DNA of 5,671 nt. Source: Nitrosospira sp. (GTDB taxonomy: Bacteria; Pseudomonadota; Gammaproteobacteria; Burkholderiales; Nitrosomonadaceae). Made by a program: the position numbers and the translations under genes. Each line of letters starts with the position of its first letter. Within the stretch, counting starts at the first letter, position 1. The notes beneath the pieces are model-generated. The model had not been told where the DNA came from. It saw nothing but the letters and a program-made list of their open reading frames with translations, and searched no databases. Location of the stretch: contig JAKDLC010000155.1 of NCBI GenBank assembly GCA_030453055.1, forward strand, positions 1 through 5,671. Direction: 5' to 3'. Below are positions 1-5,671 of this stretch, in pieces.

Positions 1-414
1 GGAGATATCGTCACCTACCGGAATAAGCAACTGAGCGTCAATAATGTTCCGGTGGAGATGGAAGCGGAAGGGGAATACACCTATGTGGAATCCGGCCTGA
101 ATTACGTTTACGCCCGGCGCTTTGGCGAGTCGCTGGGCGAGCATGATTATAAAATCCTTATCAATCCGGATGCTCCCGATATTCAGCTTGCCGGCGTACG
201 TTCGTTTTCACAACGCGAAAGTTGCACCTACAATGACGATGGATTCACCTGCAAGGTACCCGCAGGGCATTATTTTACAATGGGCGACAACCGCGACAGC
301 AGCAGCGACAGCCGGTATTGGGGATTCGTCCCCGAACGCAACATTGTCGGCAAAGCGTTCATGGTCTGGTGGAATTTCAATGACCTCAAGCGAATAGGAT
401 TGTCGATCGAATAG
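1..414 (+). CDS. lepB: Signal peptidase I (leader peptidase), 3' part only
   Basis: This is the C-terminal 137 codons of type I signal peptidase, the inner-membrane serine protease that removes signal peptides from exported proteins on the periplasmic side. The open frame runs in from the left edge. The first residues, GDIVTYR, fit the end of the conserved KRxxGLPGD box, so the catalytic serine and lysine and the membrane anchor lie outside the window. The clearest evidence is box [12 protein letters not shown], at 283-315, followed by YWGFVPE. Two cysteine codons (223-225 and 250-252) lie in the loop before box E, where Gram-negative signal peptidases often carry a disulfide pair; pairing here is inferred. 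The protein ends soon after the WWNF segment with a TAG stop. A GTG at 52 is an internal codon, not the start. Confidence 0.95.
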   Translation, partial: GDIVTYRNKQLSVNNVPVEMEAEGEYTYVESGLNYVYARRFGESLGEHDYKILINPDAPDIQLAGVRSFSQRESCTYNDDGFTCKVPAGHYFTMGDNRDSSSDSRYWGFVPERNIVGKAFMVWWNFNDLKRIGLSIE

Positions 415-430
415 CGGCGGTGTAACCCGA

Positions 431-463
431 ATGCTCCGTAAAAATACGGTCGCAAAAGTATGA
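431..463 (+). other. 10-codon open frame overlapping the rnc start (possible leader peptide)
   Basis: A short frame, [10 protein letters not shown], starts in the lepB-rnc gap and stops at a TGA that overlaps the rnc ATG as ATGA (460-463). Such an arrangement could deliver ribosomes to rnc, whose own ribosome-binding site is poor. It also contains a small perfect hairpin, CCGTA-AAAA-TACGG (436-449). Any ATG followed by A creates such an overlap, so chance is a real alternative, and no strong ribosome-binding site precedes position 431. Confidence 0.15.
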
Positions 464-1140
464 ACAGCGAAACGCTTTGTCAAAAACTCGGGTATCGCTT
501 CAATCAGCCGGATATCCTCCGCCAGGCGCTGACGCATCGTAGTCATAGTCACCCGCACAACGAACGTCTTGAGTTTCTCGGCGACAGCGTGCTCAACTGC
601 GCGGTCGCTGGACTGATATTCAGGCACTTCCTCGATCTTACCGAAGGCGATTTATCGCGGGTTCGGGCCAACCTGGTCAATCAACAGACATTGGCCGAAG
701 TGGCGCAAACGCTTGAACTGGGGGGATTGATCAGATTTGGCGACGGCGAACGCAAAAGCGGTGGGAATCGGCGCCCTTCAATTCTCGCCGACACGCTGGA
801 AGCCGTGCTGGGAGCAATTTATCTTGATGGGGGATTTGTACGGGCCGAGCAAGTCGTCGTCGCCCTTTTCACGCCCTTGCTGCATGGACTGGATCCGCGG
901 ATTTCAGGCAAAGACCCCAAAACCCTTCTGCAGGAATCTCTCCAGAGCCGCAGGCTGCCGCTGCCGCAATACGCTGTTATCGCGACGACAGGCGAAGCGC
1001 ACCAACAGCAATTTCAAGTGGAGTGCCTGGTGCCGAAACTGAATATTCGCACCGTGGGAGAAGGCGCCTCTCGCCGCGGCGCGGAGCAGGACGCGGCAAA
1101 GCAAGCCTATGAAAAAATATATCCGCAATCCGCCCCGTAG
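460..1140 (+). CDS. rnc: Ribonuclease III
   Basis: RNase III is a cytoplasmic, Mg-dependent endonuclease that cuts double-stranded RNA, including the precursor of 16S and 23S rRNA and some mRNA leaders. The product is 226 residues, the same length as the E. coli enzyme. The N-terminal nuclease domain carries the signature [12 protein letters not shown] at residues 34-45. The acidic residues E35, E38, D42, D111 and E114 match E. coli E38, E41, D45, D114 and E117, so the active site looks complete. The C-terminal double-stranded RNA-binding domain begins near DPKTLLQE (residue 152) and includes the basic [14 protein letters not shown] helix. ATG 460 is the only reasonable start, because the frame has a stop at 439-441 just upstream. 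The ribosome-binding site is weak (GCAAAAG). The gene lies 45 bp after lepB and is probably co-transcribed with it. Confidence 0.98.
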   Translation: MNSETLCQKLGYRFNQPDILRQALTHRSHSHPHNERLEFLGDSVLNCAVAGLIFRHFLDLTEGDLSRVRANLVNQQTLAEVAQTLELGGLIRFGDGERKSGGNRRPSILADTLEAVLGAIYLDGGFVRAEQVVVALFTPLLHGLDPRISGKDPKTLLQESLQSRRLPLPQYAVIATTGEAHQQQFQVECLVPKLNIRTVGEGASRRGAEQDAAKQAYEKIYPQSAP

Positions 1141-1243
1141 CGAACTCATCCAAAAGGTGAAGGTCAAGTGGCGCAAAAAATTCTCTACCAAGCATAACAC
1201 CAAACTGAAAAATGAGCGGTCAACTGCCGGATTCAGGTTTTAA
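1109..1243 (+). CDS. Candidate 44-residue basic small protein across the rnc-era junction
   Basis: An ATG inside the end of rnc opens a 44-codon frame that crosses the whole 71-bp rnc-era gap and stops 29 bases inside era. It overlaps both genes in a different frame. The product is very rich in lysine and arginine (begins [10 protein letters not shown], middle [10 protein letters not shown]), with no membrane segment or motif I recognise. Neither this ATG nor the era ATG has a good ribosome-binding site, so the frame could act in translational coupling of era to rnc. The overlap with two conserved genes and the A-rich gap could also produce it by chance. I do not recognise a family and assign no function. 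Confidence 0.2.
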   Translation: MKKYIRNPPRSELIQKVKVKWRKKFSTKHNTKLKNERSTAGFRF

Positions 1244-2132
1244 CTATCGTACTGGCTGCGTCGCCATCGTGGGGCGGCCCAATGTCGGCAAGTCCACGCT
1301 GCTGAATAGCCTGGTCGGCCAAAAAATCAGTATCACGTCGAAAAAATCACAAACTACCCGGCACCGCATCAACGGTATTCTCACCGATGCACAATCCCAG
1401 TTCATTTTTGTCGATACCCCCGGCTTTCAGACCCGGCATACCAATCGTTTGAATAGCGCGATGAACCGCGCCGTAACCCAAAGCCTGCGGGATGTGGATG
1501 TGGTGATACTGGTGATCGAGGCATTGCGTTTCGATGACCGTGACAAGCAGGTGGTAAAACTCCTGCCCGTGGACAACGAACCGAACAAGCCTGTGATTCT
1601 CGCCATCAACAAGATAGACCGGCTGGCCGACAAATCGCAGCTGCTTCCATTTCTCGGAAAAATGGCAAAGGAATTTACCTTCTCGGCCATCGTGCCGGTG
1701 AGTGCCGAGCAAGGAACACAGCTTCGGGATTTGATAAGCGCGGTCCGGTCGCATCTGCCGCAAAACCCGCCGATGTTTTCCGAAGATGAAGTCACCGACC
1801 GCAGTGAACGATTCATTGCCGCGGAACTGATTCGGGAAAAACTGTTTCGCCTGTTGGGAGAAGAAATCCCGTATTCAGTCAGTGTCGCCGTCGACCAATT
1901 CACAACGGAAGGCGAACTGCGTAAAATCCACGCCTCTATCATTGTGGACAAGGCCAATCAGAAGGCTATCGTCATCGGTAAAGATGGCGGAAAACTCAAG
2001 GTAATCGCCACGCAGGCGCGCAAGGACATGGAAAAGAATTTCGGCGGTACCGTATATCTCGAAGTCTGGGTGAAAGTTAAAAGCGGCTGGGCCGACAATG
2101 CGCAGGTATTGAAAAACCTGGGATATGAATAA
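1212..2132 (+). CDS. era: GTPase Era
   Basis: Era is an essential GTPase that binds the 3' end of 16S rRNA and assists 30S subunit maturation; it can associate with the inner membrane. The 306-residue product has every expected G motif: G1 GRPNVGKS at 21-28, the TT of G2 at 48-49, G3 DTPG at 68-71, G4 NKID at 133-136 and G5 SAEQG at 164-168. The C-terminal KH RNA-binding domain carries the GxxG loop as GKDG at about 256-259, followed by the usual end with [12 protein letters not shown]. The start at 1212 is bounded by an in-frame TGA at 1206-1208. No clear Shine-Dalgarno precedes it, which suggests coupled translation from rnc. The rnc-era pairing is conserved in Proteobacteria and fits a shared role in rRNA maturation. 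Confidence 0.98.
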   Translation: MSGQLPDSGFNYRTGCVAIVGRPNVGKSTLLNSLVGQKISITSKKSQTTRHRINGILTDAQSQFIFVDTPGFQTRHTNRLNSAMNRAVTQSLRDVDVVILVIEALRFDDRDKQVVKLLPVDNEPNKPVILAINKIDRLADKSQLLPFLGKMAKEFTFSAIVPVSAEQGTQLRDLISAVRSHLPQNPPMFSEDEVTDRSERFIAAELIREKLFRLLGEEIPYSVSVAVDQFTTEGELRKIHASIIVDKANQKAIVIGKDGGKLKVIATQARKDMEKNFGGTVYLEVWVKVKSGWADNAQVLKNLGYE

Positions 2133-2931
2133 GCCAGTGATCGGACATGAACAAACAGTGACCGGTCTGGCTGGCGAGAAAACGGTGATTGCGGATAAAC
2201 AGCGGCAAGATGCCCAGCCCGCATTCGTGCTGCATACCTATCCCTACCTCGAAACCAGTCTGATAGTGGAGACCTTCACCCGCAATTTCGGGCGGGTGCC
2301 GTTGATCGCGAAGGGAGCCAAACGACCCAGATCCGCGCTCAGGGGATTATTGCTGGCGTTTCAGCCGTTACAGCTTACCTGGGGAGGAAAATCGGAATTG
2401 CGCACCCTGCACAAGGCAGAATGGCAAGGTGGCCAGACCCTATTGCAGGGAATGGGTCTGATCTGTGGTTTTTACCTCAACGAGCTGCTGGTACGGTTAT
2501 TGCACCGCAATGATCCTCATGAGCAATTATTCATATACTATCAGGAAACGTTGGCGGCTTTGAGCACACGGAAGGATTACATTCCCATCCTGCGGCGCTT
2601 CGAGCAGCGCCTGTTGCAGGAACTAGGGTACGCCCTGACGCTCGATCATGATGTCGCATCCGGCAAACCCATGGATCCGAACGAAGACTACTGCTATGAA
2701 ATTGAACGCGGGCCGGTGGCGCTGGAAAAAAATAACCATGGCCGCGGCTTGCAACTGCGAGGCAAAACCCTGCTGGACATGGGGCAAGACGACTATTCGA
2801 GTGCGGCGACCCGGCAACAGAGCAAGGCCCTGATGCGCTATATACTCAATCATTATCTCGACGGCCAACCGCTACACACGCGACAATTACTCAAAGACTT
2901 GCAACGATATAACCCTGAATACGGCGGTTGA
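2125..2931 (+). CDS. recO: DNA repair protein RecO
   Basis: RecO works with RecR, and usually RecF, to load RecA onto SSB-coated single-stranded DNA in gap repair. The 268-residue product shows the N-terminal OB-fold pattern from about residue 32 ([20 protein letters not shown], then [19 protein letters not shown]). The helical core follows, with [15 protein letters not shown] and [15 protein letters not shown]. The C-terminal segment has the [25 protein letters not shown] pattern. There is no CxxC zinc site, as in E. coli. The ATG at 2125 overlaps the era stop in ATGAATAA, favouring coupling. About 25 N-terminal residues exceed the usual family start. An in-frame GTG at 2185, six bases after GGCGAG (2173-2178), would give a 248-residue protein close to the E. 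coli length (242) and is a serious alternative start. Confidence 0.95.
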   Translation: MNKPVIGHEQTVTGLAGEKTVIADKQRQDAQPAFVLHTYPYLETSLIVETFTRNFGRVPLIAKGAKRPRSALRGLLLAFQPLQLTWGGKSELRTLHKAEWQGGQTLLQGMGLICGFYLNELLVRLLHRNDPHEQLFIYYQETLAALSTRKDYIPILRRFEQRLLQELGYALTLDHDVASGKPMDPNEDYCYEIERGPVALEKNNHGRGLQLRGKTLLDMGQDDYSSAATRQQSKALMRYILNHYLDGQPLHTRQLLKDLQRYNPEYGG

Positions 2932-2944
2932 CCGCTCATTTTCC

Positions 2945-2964
2945 AACCCAGATAATCCATTAGG
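2945..2964 (+). repeat. Left terminal inverted repeat
   Basis: The 20-bp arm AACCCAGATAATCCATTAGG is the exact reverse complement of 3103-3122. Pairing stops at once outside it (C2944 against C3123). Inside it, pairing continues for only two bases if A2965 is bulged. Confidence 0.97.
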
Positions 2965-3102
2965 ACGCGAGATGATGGCGAGGCAGGTTGCGAGACAGTT
3001 TTGTCGGTTGGGAGAAGACCATAGCTTGGTCTATGGACGCCGAGCAAGCGGCAAAAATGGCCGCAAACTGACCGTCAGCACTCGGGTAGGCTCGTAGAGC
3101 CG

Positions 3103-3122
3103 CCTAATGGATTATCTGGGTT
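3103..3122 (-). repeat. Right terminal inverted repeat
   Basis: The 20-bp arm CCTAATGGATTATCTGGGTT is the exact reverse complement of 2945-2964. It is immediately preceded by the GGCTC-GTA-GAGCC hairpin (3089-3101), so the right end of the element is more structured than the left. Confidence 0.97.
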
Positions 3123-3159
3123 CAACTCATCTCATCACCTCATTTTTCAGCTTGACGCC

Positions 3160-3237
3160 ATGATCCGTAATGATTTTTTGTCCCACCTGAACTTCACGTT
3201 TTCGGTGAGTTCACCACGACTGCCGGATTCAGAATGA
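3160..3237 (+). other. 25-codon open frame ending on the pdxJ start (possible leader peptide)
   Basis: A small frame beginning [10 protein letters not shown] runs from 3160 to a TGA at 3235-3237 that overlaps the pdxJ ATG as ATGA. It could couple translation across the space between the inverted-repeat element and pdxJ, which lacks a strong ribosome-binding site. No good Shine-Dalgarno precedes 3160 and I recognise no family, so chance is likely enough to keep confidence low. Confidence 0.15.
3188..3213 (+). promoter_or_regulatory. Inverted repeat just upstream of pdxJ
   Basis: TGAACT-T-CAC (3188-3197) can pair with GTG-AGTTCA (3205-3213) as a 9-bp stem with one bulged T and a loop of about 7 nt. 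It ends 20 bases before the pdxJ ATG. An overlapping palindrome, GGTGA-GT-TCACC (3204-3215), competes with it. No T-run follows, so it is not an intrinsic terminator. It might be an operator or an mRNA structure that affects pdxJ translation, but the role is unproven. Confidence 0.3.
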
Positions 3238-3959
3238 TCGAACTGGGGGTCAACATCGATCACGTCGCCACGTTGCGGCAGGCGCGCGGCACAACTTATC
3301 CCGATCCTGTAGAAGCGGCGATGGCCGCGGAATCGGCCGGGGCAGATGCGATTACGCTACACCTGCGTGAAGACCGCCGCCATATTCAGGACAGGGATGT
3401 GGAAATCCTGCGGGATTTGCTTAAAACCCGCATGAATCTGGAGAGCGCGGTAACGAACGAAATGATAGATTTTGCGCTGCGCATCAAACCCGAGGAGGTT
3501 TGCCTGGTGCCCGAACGACGGGAAGAATTGACAACAGAAGGCGGACTCGACGTTCTGCGTCATTTCGAACAGGTGAAAAGGGCCTGCGACAGATTGGGCG
3601 AGGCAGGTATCCGCGTATCACTATTCATCAATGCCGAGCGTGCGCAGATCGATGCCGCAGTGCGGGCTGGCGCGCCGGCCATCGAGATCCACACGGGTCA
3701 CTATGCCGATGCGAAAACCGCGGACGAGCAGCAGAATGACCTGGAACGAATTCGCGTTGCGGTAAGGGAAGGTATTGGCCGGGGGCTGCGGGTCAACGCC
3801 GGGCATGGATTACATTATCAAAATGTCCAGCCCATCGCGGCGATATCCGATATATCCGAACTTAATATCGGCCATGCCATCGTGGCGCATGCGCTGTTTG
3901 TCGGCTTTGAACAGGCTGTACGGGAAATGAAAAGACTCATGCTGGAAGCACGCGAATGA
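3234..3959 (+). CDS. pdxJ: Pyridoxine 5'-phosphate synthase
   Basis: PdxJ is a cytoplasmic TIM-barrel enzyme that condenses 1-deoxy-D-xylulose 5-phosphate with 3-amino-2-oxopropyl phosphate to form pyridoxine 5'-phosphate, the ring-closing step of the DXP-dependent vitamin B6 pathway. The 241-residue product has the family's N-terminus, [16 protein letters not shown] (residues 5-20), with D9, H10 and R18. H43 in LHLRED, E70 in NLES and H191 in [10 protein letters not shown] correspond to E. coli H45, E72 and H193. Further conserved strands are [16 protein letters not shown] (residues 89-104), VSLFINA (128-134) and [10 protein letters not shown] (150-159). The start is fixed because the frame has no other start codon back to its stop at 3171-3173. 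It follows the inverted-repeat element, which may separate it from recO transcriptionally, and overlaps acpS by 4 bp. Confidence 0.98.
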   Translation: MIELGVNIDHVATLRQARGTTYPDPVEAAMAAESAGADAITLHLREDRRHIQDRDVEILRDLLKTRMNLESAVTNEMIDFALRIKPEEVCLVPERREELTTEGGLDVLRHFEQVKRACDRLGEAGIRVSLFINAERAQIDAAVRAGAPAIEIHTGHYADAKTADEQQNDLERIRVAVREGIGRGLRVNAGHGLHYQNVQPIAAISDISELNIGHAIVAHALFVGFEQAVREMKRLMLEARE

Positions 3960-4333
3960 TTTATGGAATCGGTACCGACCTGGTGGAACCTTCGCGCATT
4001 GCGCGCTTACTCGAAAAATATGGCGAGCGCTTTGCCAAACGATTGCTCACCGATGAGGAATGGCCTGAATATATCAAGAACAGCCAGTCCGCCATGTTTC
4101 TGGCCAAACGTTTTGCCGCCAAGGAAGCGTTTTCCAAAGCGATCGGTACAGGTATACGCTATCCAGTGAGCTTGAGCCAAATCTGGATAACCCATGACCA
4201 CCTGGGTAAGCCGTCTTTTGCGTTTCATCCCGCATTGAGTACGCTGGTCAGAAATGAAGGCATCACCGCCCATCATCTTTCCATCAGCGATGAATTAAAC
4301 CTGGCCTGTGCTTTTGTCATACTGGAAAAATAA
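3956..4333 (+). CDS. acpS: Holo-[acyl-carrier-protein] synthase
   Basis: AcpS transfers the 4'-phosphopantetheine arm from coenzyme A to a serine of apo-acyl carrier protein, which activates it for fatty acid synthesis. The 125-residue product is the usual size for the compact, trimer-forming AcpS type. The Mg-binding motif GTDLVE puts the conserved aspartate at residue 8. The second motif, [20 protein letters not shown] (48-67), carries E57, equivalent to E. coli E58. The late conserved segment HHLSISDE lies at 106-113. The ATG overlaps the pdxJ stop as ATGA, the conserved pdxJ-acpS pairing, and the TAA stop shares one base with the nagZ ATG. Translational coupling on both sides is likely. 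Confidence 0.97.
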   Translation: MIYGIGTDLVEPSRIARLLEKYGERFAKRLLTDEEWPEYIKNSQSAMFLAKRFAAKEAFSKAIGTGIRYPVSLSQIWITHDHLGKPSFAFHPALSTLVRNEGITAHHLSISDELNLACAFVILEK

Positions 4334-5382
4334 TGTCGCTCGGACCCGTCATGCTCGACATCGAAGGCACGCAGCTTACCGCCGGCGATCAGACAAAACT
4401 TCGGCATCCGTTGGTTGGCGGCGTGATTTTATTCACGCGCAATTACTCGTCTCTCCGACAGCTTATCCAGCTGACCACCGAGATTCACGCACTTCGAACC
4501 CCGCCCCTGCTGATCGCGGTCGATCATGAGGGCGGCAGAGTGCAACGTTTCCGCGAGGAATTCACAAGACTGCCTCCAATGCGGGAACTGGGCAGAATCT
4601 GGGATGAACACCCCAATCGGGCGCTGCGCCTGGCGCAGCAGGCGGGCTATGTGCTGGCGGCGGAATTGCGCGCCGCAGGCATAGACTTGAGCTTTACCCC
4701 GGTGCTGGATGTGGATCATGGACAAAGCTGCATCATCGGCGACCGTGCGTTTCACCATAAACCGCAAGTTGTCTCCGATTTGGCTCACAGCCTTATATCC
4801 GGACTGAAGCTGGGCGGTATGGCATCGGTCGGCAAGCACTTTCCCGGACATGGTTATATTCAGGCGGATTCGCATATTGAAGTGCCGGTGGACGAACGCG
4901 CCTACCCGGATATCGAAAGAAATGACCTGATTCCGTTTCGAAAATTGATTGGTTTCGGGCTTCTCGGCATCATGCCGGCGCATGTCATTTACTCTCGGGT
5001 AGACGCGCGCCCCGCGGGTTTTTCCGAGGTATGGCTGAAAGAGATTCTGCGCGGTGAATTGGGTTTTGAGGGCTGCATTTTCAGCGATGATCTGAACATG
5101 GAGGGCGCGGCGGTTGCCGGTAATGTGGTGCAACGTGCGGAAAGCGCGTTAACGGCAGGCTGTGACATGGTACTGCTGTGCAACAATCCGACGGCGGCGG
5201 ATACACTGTTGGCGGAATTACAGTGGAATATTTCCGCCATCAGCGTCGCCCGTCTCGCCCGCATGCGTGGCCGGCCCCATCCCGAATCAGCCGTAAAACT
5301 GCATGAAAACCCCGATTTTGTTAAGGCGGTACGAGAGATTGGAGGCATTGGAATCAGCAGCGGTGAGCTGCCGCTAAGTTAA
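4333..5382 (+). CDS. nagZ: Beta-N-acetylhexosaminidase NagZ (glycoside hydrolase family 3)
   Basis: NagZ is a cytoplasmic hydrolase that removes the terminal N-acetylglucosamine from GlcNAc-1,6-anhydromuropeptides during peptidoglycan recycling. In bacteria with inducible AmpC its products act as signals for beta-lactamase expression; nothing here shows such a system. The 349-residue product is close to the usual length of about 340. It contains [12 protein letters not shown] (63-74), the [11 protein letters not shown] segment (118-128), the family motif KHFPGHG (168-174) followed by D179-S-H181, which supplies the Asp/His acid-base pair, and SDDLNMEGA (251-259), with D252 the expected nucleophile. 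There is no signal peptide, as expected for a cytoplasmic enzyme. The start overlaps the acpS stop (TAATG), with a GGA-containing sequence just upstream. It is the last gene of the cluster; I see no good terminator after it. Confidence 0.97.
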   Translation: MSLGPVMLDIEGTQLTAGDQTKLRHPLVGGVILFTRNYSSLRQLIQLTTEIHALRTPPLLIAVDHEGGRVQRFREEFTRLPPMRELGRIWDEHPNRALRLAQQAGYVLAAELRAAGIDLSFTPVLDVDHGQSCIIGDRAFHHKPQVVSDLAHSLISGLKLGGMASVGKHFPGHGYIQADSHIEVPVDERAYPDIERNDLIPFRKLIGFGLLGIMPAHVIYSRVDARPAGFSEVWLKEILRGELGFEGCIFSDDLNMEGAAVAGNVVQRAESALTAGCDMVLLCNNPTAADTLLAELQWNISAISVARLARMRGRPHPESAVKLHENPDFVKAVREIGGIGISSGELPLS

Positions 5383-5405
5383 ACTTCTCTCAAGAAACGC
5401 ATTGT

Positions 5406-5430
5406 AACTTATTGATAGTCTTGGATGTTC
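5406..5430 (-). mobile_element. Possible remnant of an IS1-family right end
   Basis: Read on the minus strand, these bases encode NIQDYQ and a TAA stop, preceded by an in-frame TAG. From memory, the IS1 transposase ends NIKHYQ-stop. The bases resemble the IS1 right end at about 22 of 25 positions, including a run of 14 (AACTTATTGATAGT on the + strand, 5406-5419). No IS1-type terminal repeat or upstream transposase sequence is recognisable, so at most a short scar remains. Chance similarity in AT-rich DNA is possible. Confidence 0.28.
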
Positions 5431-5500
5431 TAATCGACTACAGGAATCGGGGTGAGTTGGAAGCCGAGTTTTCCGGCGCGGCGAACTGAATGCAGGGGCG

Positions 5501-5671
5501 TTACAAAAACAAATCTGCACGGACATGAAAACGATTTGCGAGGCGCTTTGCGATTTCTTTGCTAATTGATCGGTTCCCGTTCAGGATTTCTGAAATCCGA
5601 CTTTGTGGCGCGCACTCTTCCAAATCTTCCTGTTTGAGGTTGTGTTGTTCCATCAGAAAACGCAGCACCTC
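5501..5671 (-). CDS. HigA-type antitoxin, helix-turn-helix domain (C-terminal part)
   Basis: The minus strand is open from the right edge to a TAA at 5501-5503, giving the last 56 residues of a protein whose start lies beyond the window. It reads like the end of antitoxins of the HigA family with an Xre-type helix-turn-helix. The pattern is VLRFLMEQHNLKQEDL, then SRISEILNGNRSIS, then KEIAKRLANRFHVRADLFL. Such proteins bind and neutralise an mRNA-cleaving HigB toxin and repress their own promoter by binding its operator. In higBA order the toxin gene precedes the antitoxin, so a toxin would lie further right, out of view. The gene converges on nagZ. A stand-alone Xre-type regulator remains possible, since no toxin is visible. 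Confidence 0.8.
   Translation of the reverse strand, partial: EVLRFLMEQHNLKQEDLEECAPQSRISEILNGNRSISKEIAKRLANRFHVRADLFL

Larger units (their letters stand above)
2945..3122. mobile_element. 178-bp MITE-like element with 20-bp terminal inverted repeats
   Basis: This block fills most of the 302-bp recO-pdxJ gap. It begins and ends with perfect 20-bp inverted repeats (2945-2964 and 3103-3122), which end abruptly on the outer side. The 138-bp interior has no convincing gene. It holds several small palindromes: CCATAG/CTATGG (3019-3024 and 3031-3036), overlapping AGACCA/TGGTCT (3016-3021 and 3027-3032), GCGGC/GCCGC (3048-3052 and 3060-3064) and GGCTC-GTA-GAGCC (3089-3101). A 9-bp imperfect direct repeat, GCGAGGCAG/GCGAGACAG, lies at 2978-2986 and 2990-2998. 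Size, terminal repeats and lack of coding capacity match a non-autonomous miniature element mobilised by a transposase encoded elsewhere. No exact target duplication abuts the ends. It may instead be an RNA-level structure in the recO-pdxJ transcript. Confidence 0.55.

Noticed and set aside
436..449. CCGTA-AAAA-TACGG hairpin as an RNase III autoregulation site in the rnc leader
   Set aside because: The stem is 5 bp, far shorter than a normal RNase III substrate. It is recorded only as part of the lepB-rnc gap.
208..627. 139-codon minus-strand frame across lepB and rnc
   Set aside because: It is antisense to two well-supported conserved genes and shows no motif.
2853..3047. 64-codon minus-strand frame across the recO end and the left part of the inverted-repeat element
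   Set aside because: It overlaps the recO 3' end in antisense, crosses the element boundary and has no recognisable motif. It is better explained as a chance frame.
3152..3179. TTGACG at 3152-3157 as a -35 box for a pdxJ promoter
   Set aside because: At 15-18 bp downstream there is only a T-run (3174-3179) and no TATAAT-like box. The -35 match alone is not enough.
4429..5133. Long 234-codon minus-strand frame inside nagZ
   Set aside because: It lies entirely antisense to a gene with intact GH3 catalytic motifs and has no recognisable domain, so it is a shadow frame.
5463..5477. GCCG-AGTTTTC-CGGC hairpin as a terminator between nagZ and the antitoxin gene
   Set aside because: The stem is only 4 bp and no T-run follows on either strand.

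Overview
The window is a housekeeping gene cluster read entirely on the + strand, followed by a convergent accessory gene at the right edge. The order lepB (3' part), rnc, era, recO, pdxJ, acpS, nagZ is the arrangement I know from Betaproteobacteria. Moderate GC content and protein style (for example the LepB and RecO sequences) suggest the Nitrosomonadaceae, with Nitrosospira or Nitrosomonas as the best guess. That placement is inference; no rRNA or other diagnostic marker is present.

Layout. Positions 1-414 hold the end of leader peptidase LepB. RNase III (460-1140) follows after 45 bp, Era (1212-2132) after 71 bp, and RecO (2125-2931) overlaps Era by 8 bp. A 302-bp gap follows. Most of it is a 178-bp block (2945-3122) bounded by perfect 20-bp inverted repeats, which looks like a miniature inverted-repeat transposable element (MITE). 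PdxJ (3234-3959), AcpS (3956-4333) and NagZ (4333-5382) then run with 4-bp and 1-bp overlaps. A 118-bp spacer with a short IS1-like trace leads to the C-terminal half of a HigA-type antitoxin on the minus strand (5501-5671, cut by the window edge).

The cluster links protein export (LepB), RNA processing and ribosome assembly (RNase III, Era), recombinational repair (RecO), vitamin B6 synthesis (PdxJ), acyl carrier protein activation (AcpS) and peptidoglycan recycling (NagZ). Tight overlaps (ATGAATAA, ATGA, TAATG) point to co-transcription and translational coupling. Where genes do not overlap directly, short open frames span the gaps before rnc, era and pdxJ. Two of these end in an ATGA overlap with the next start codon.

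I found no new biological system. The least explained parts are the inverted-repeat element between recO and pdxJ, a 44-codon basic small frame across the rnc-era junction, and the mobile or toxin-antitoxin boundary after nagZ. I saw no tRNA, rRNA, CRISPR array, riboswitch or convincing intrinsic terminator.
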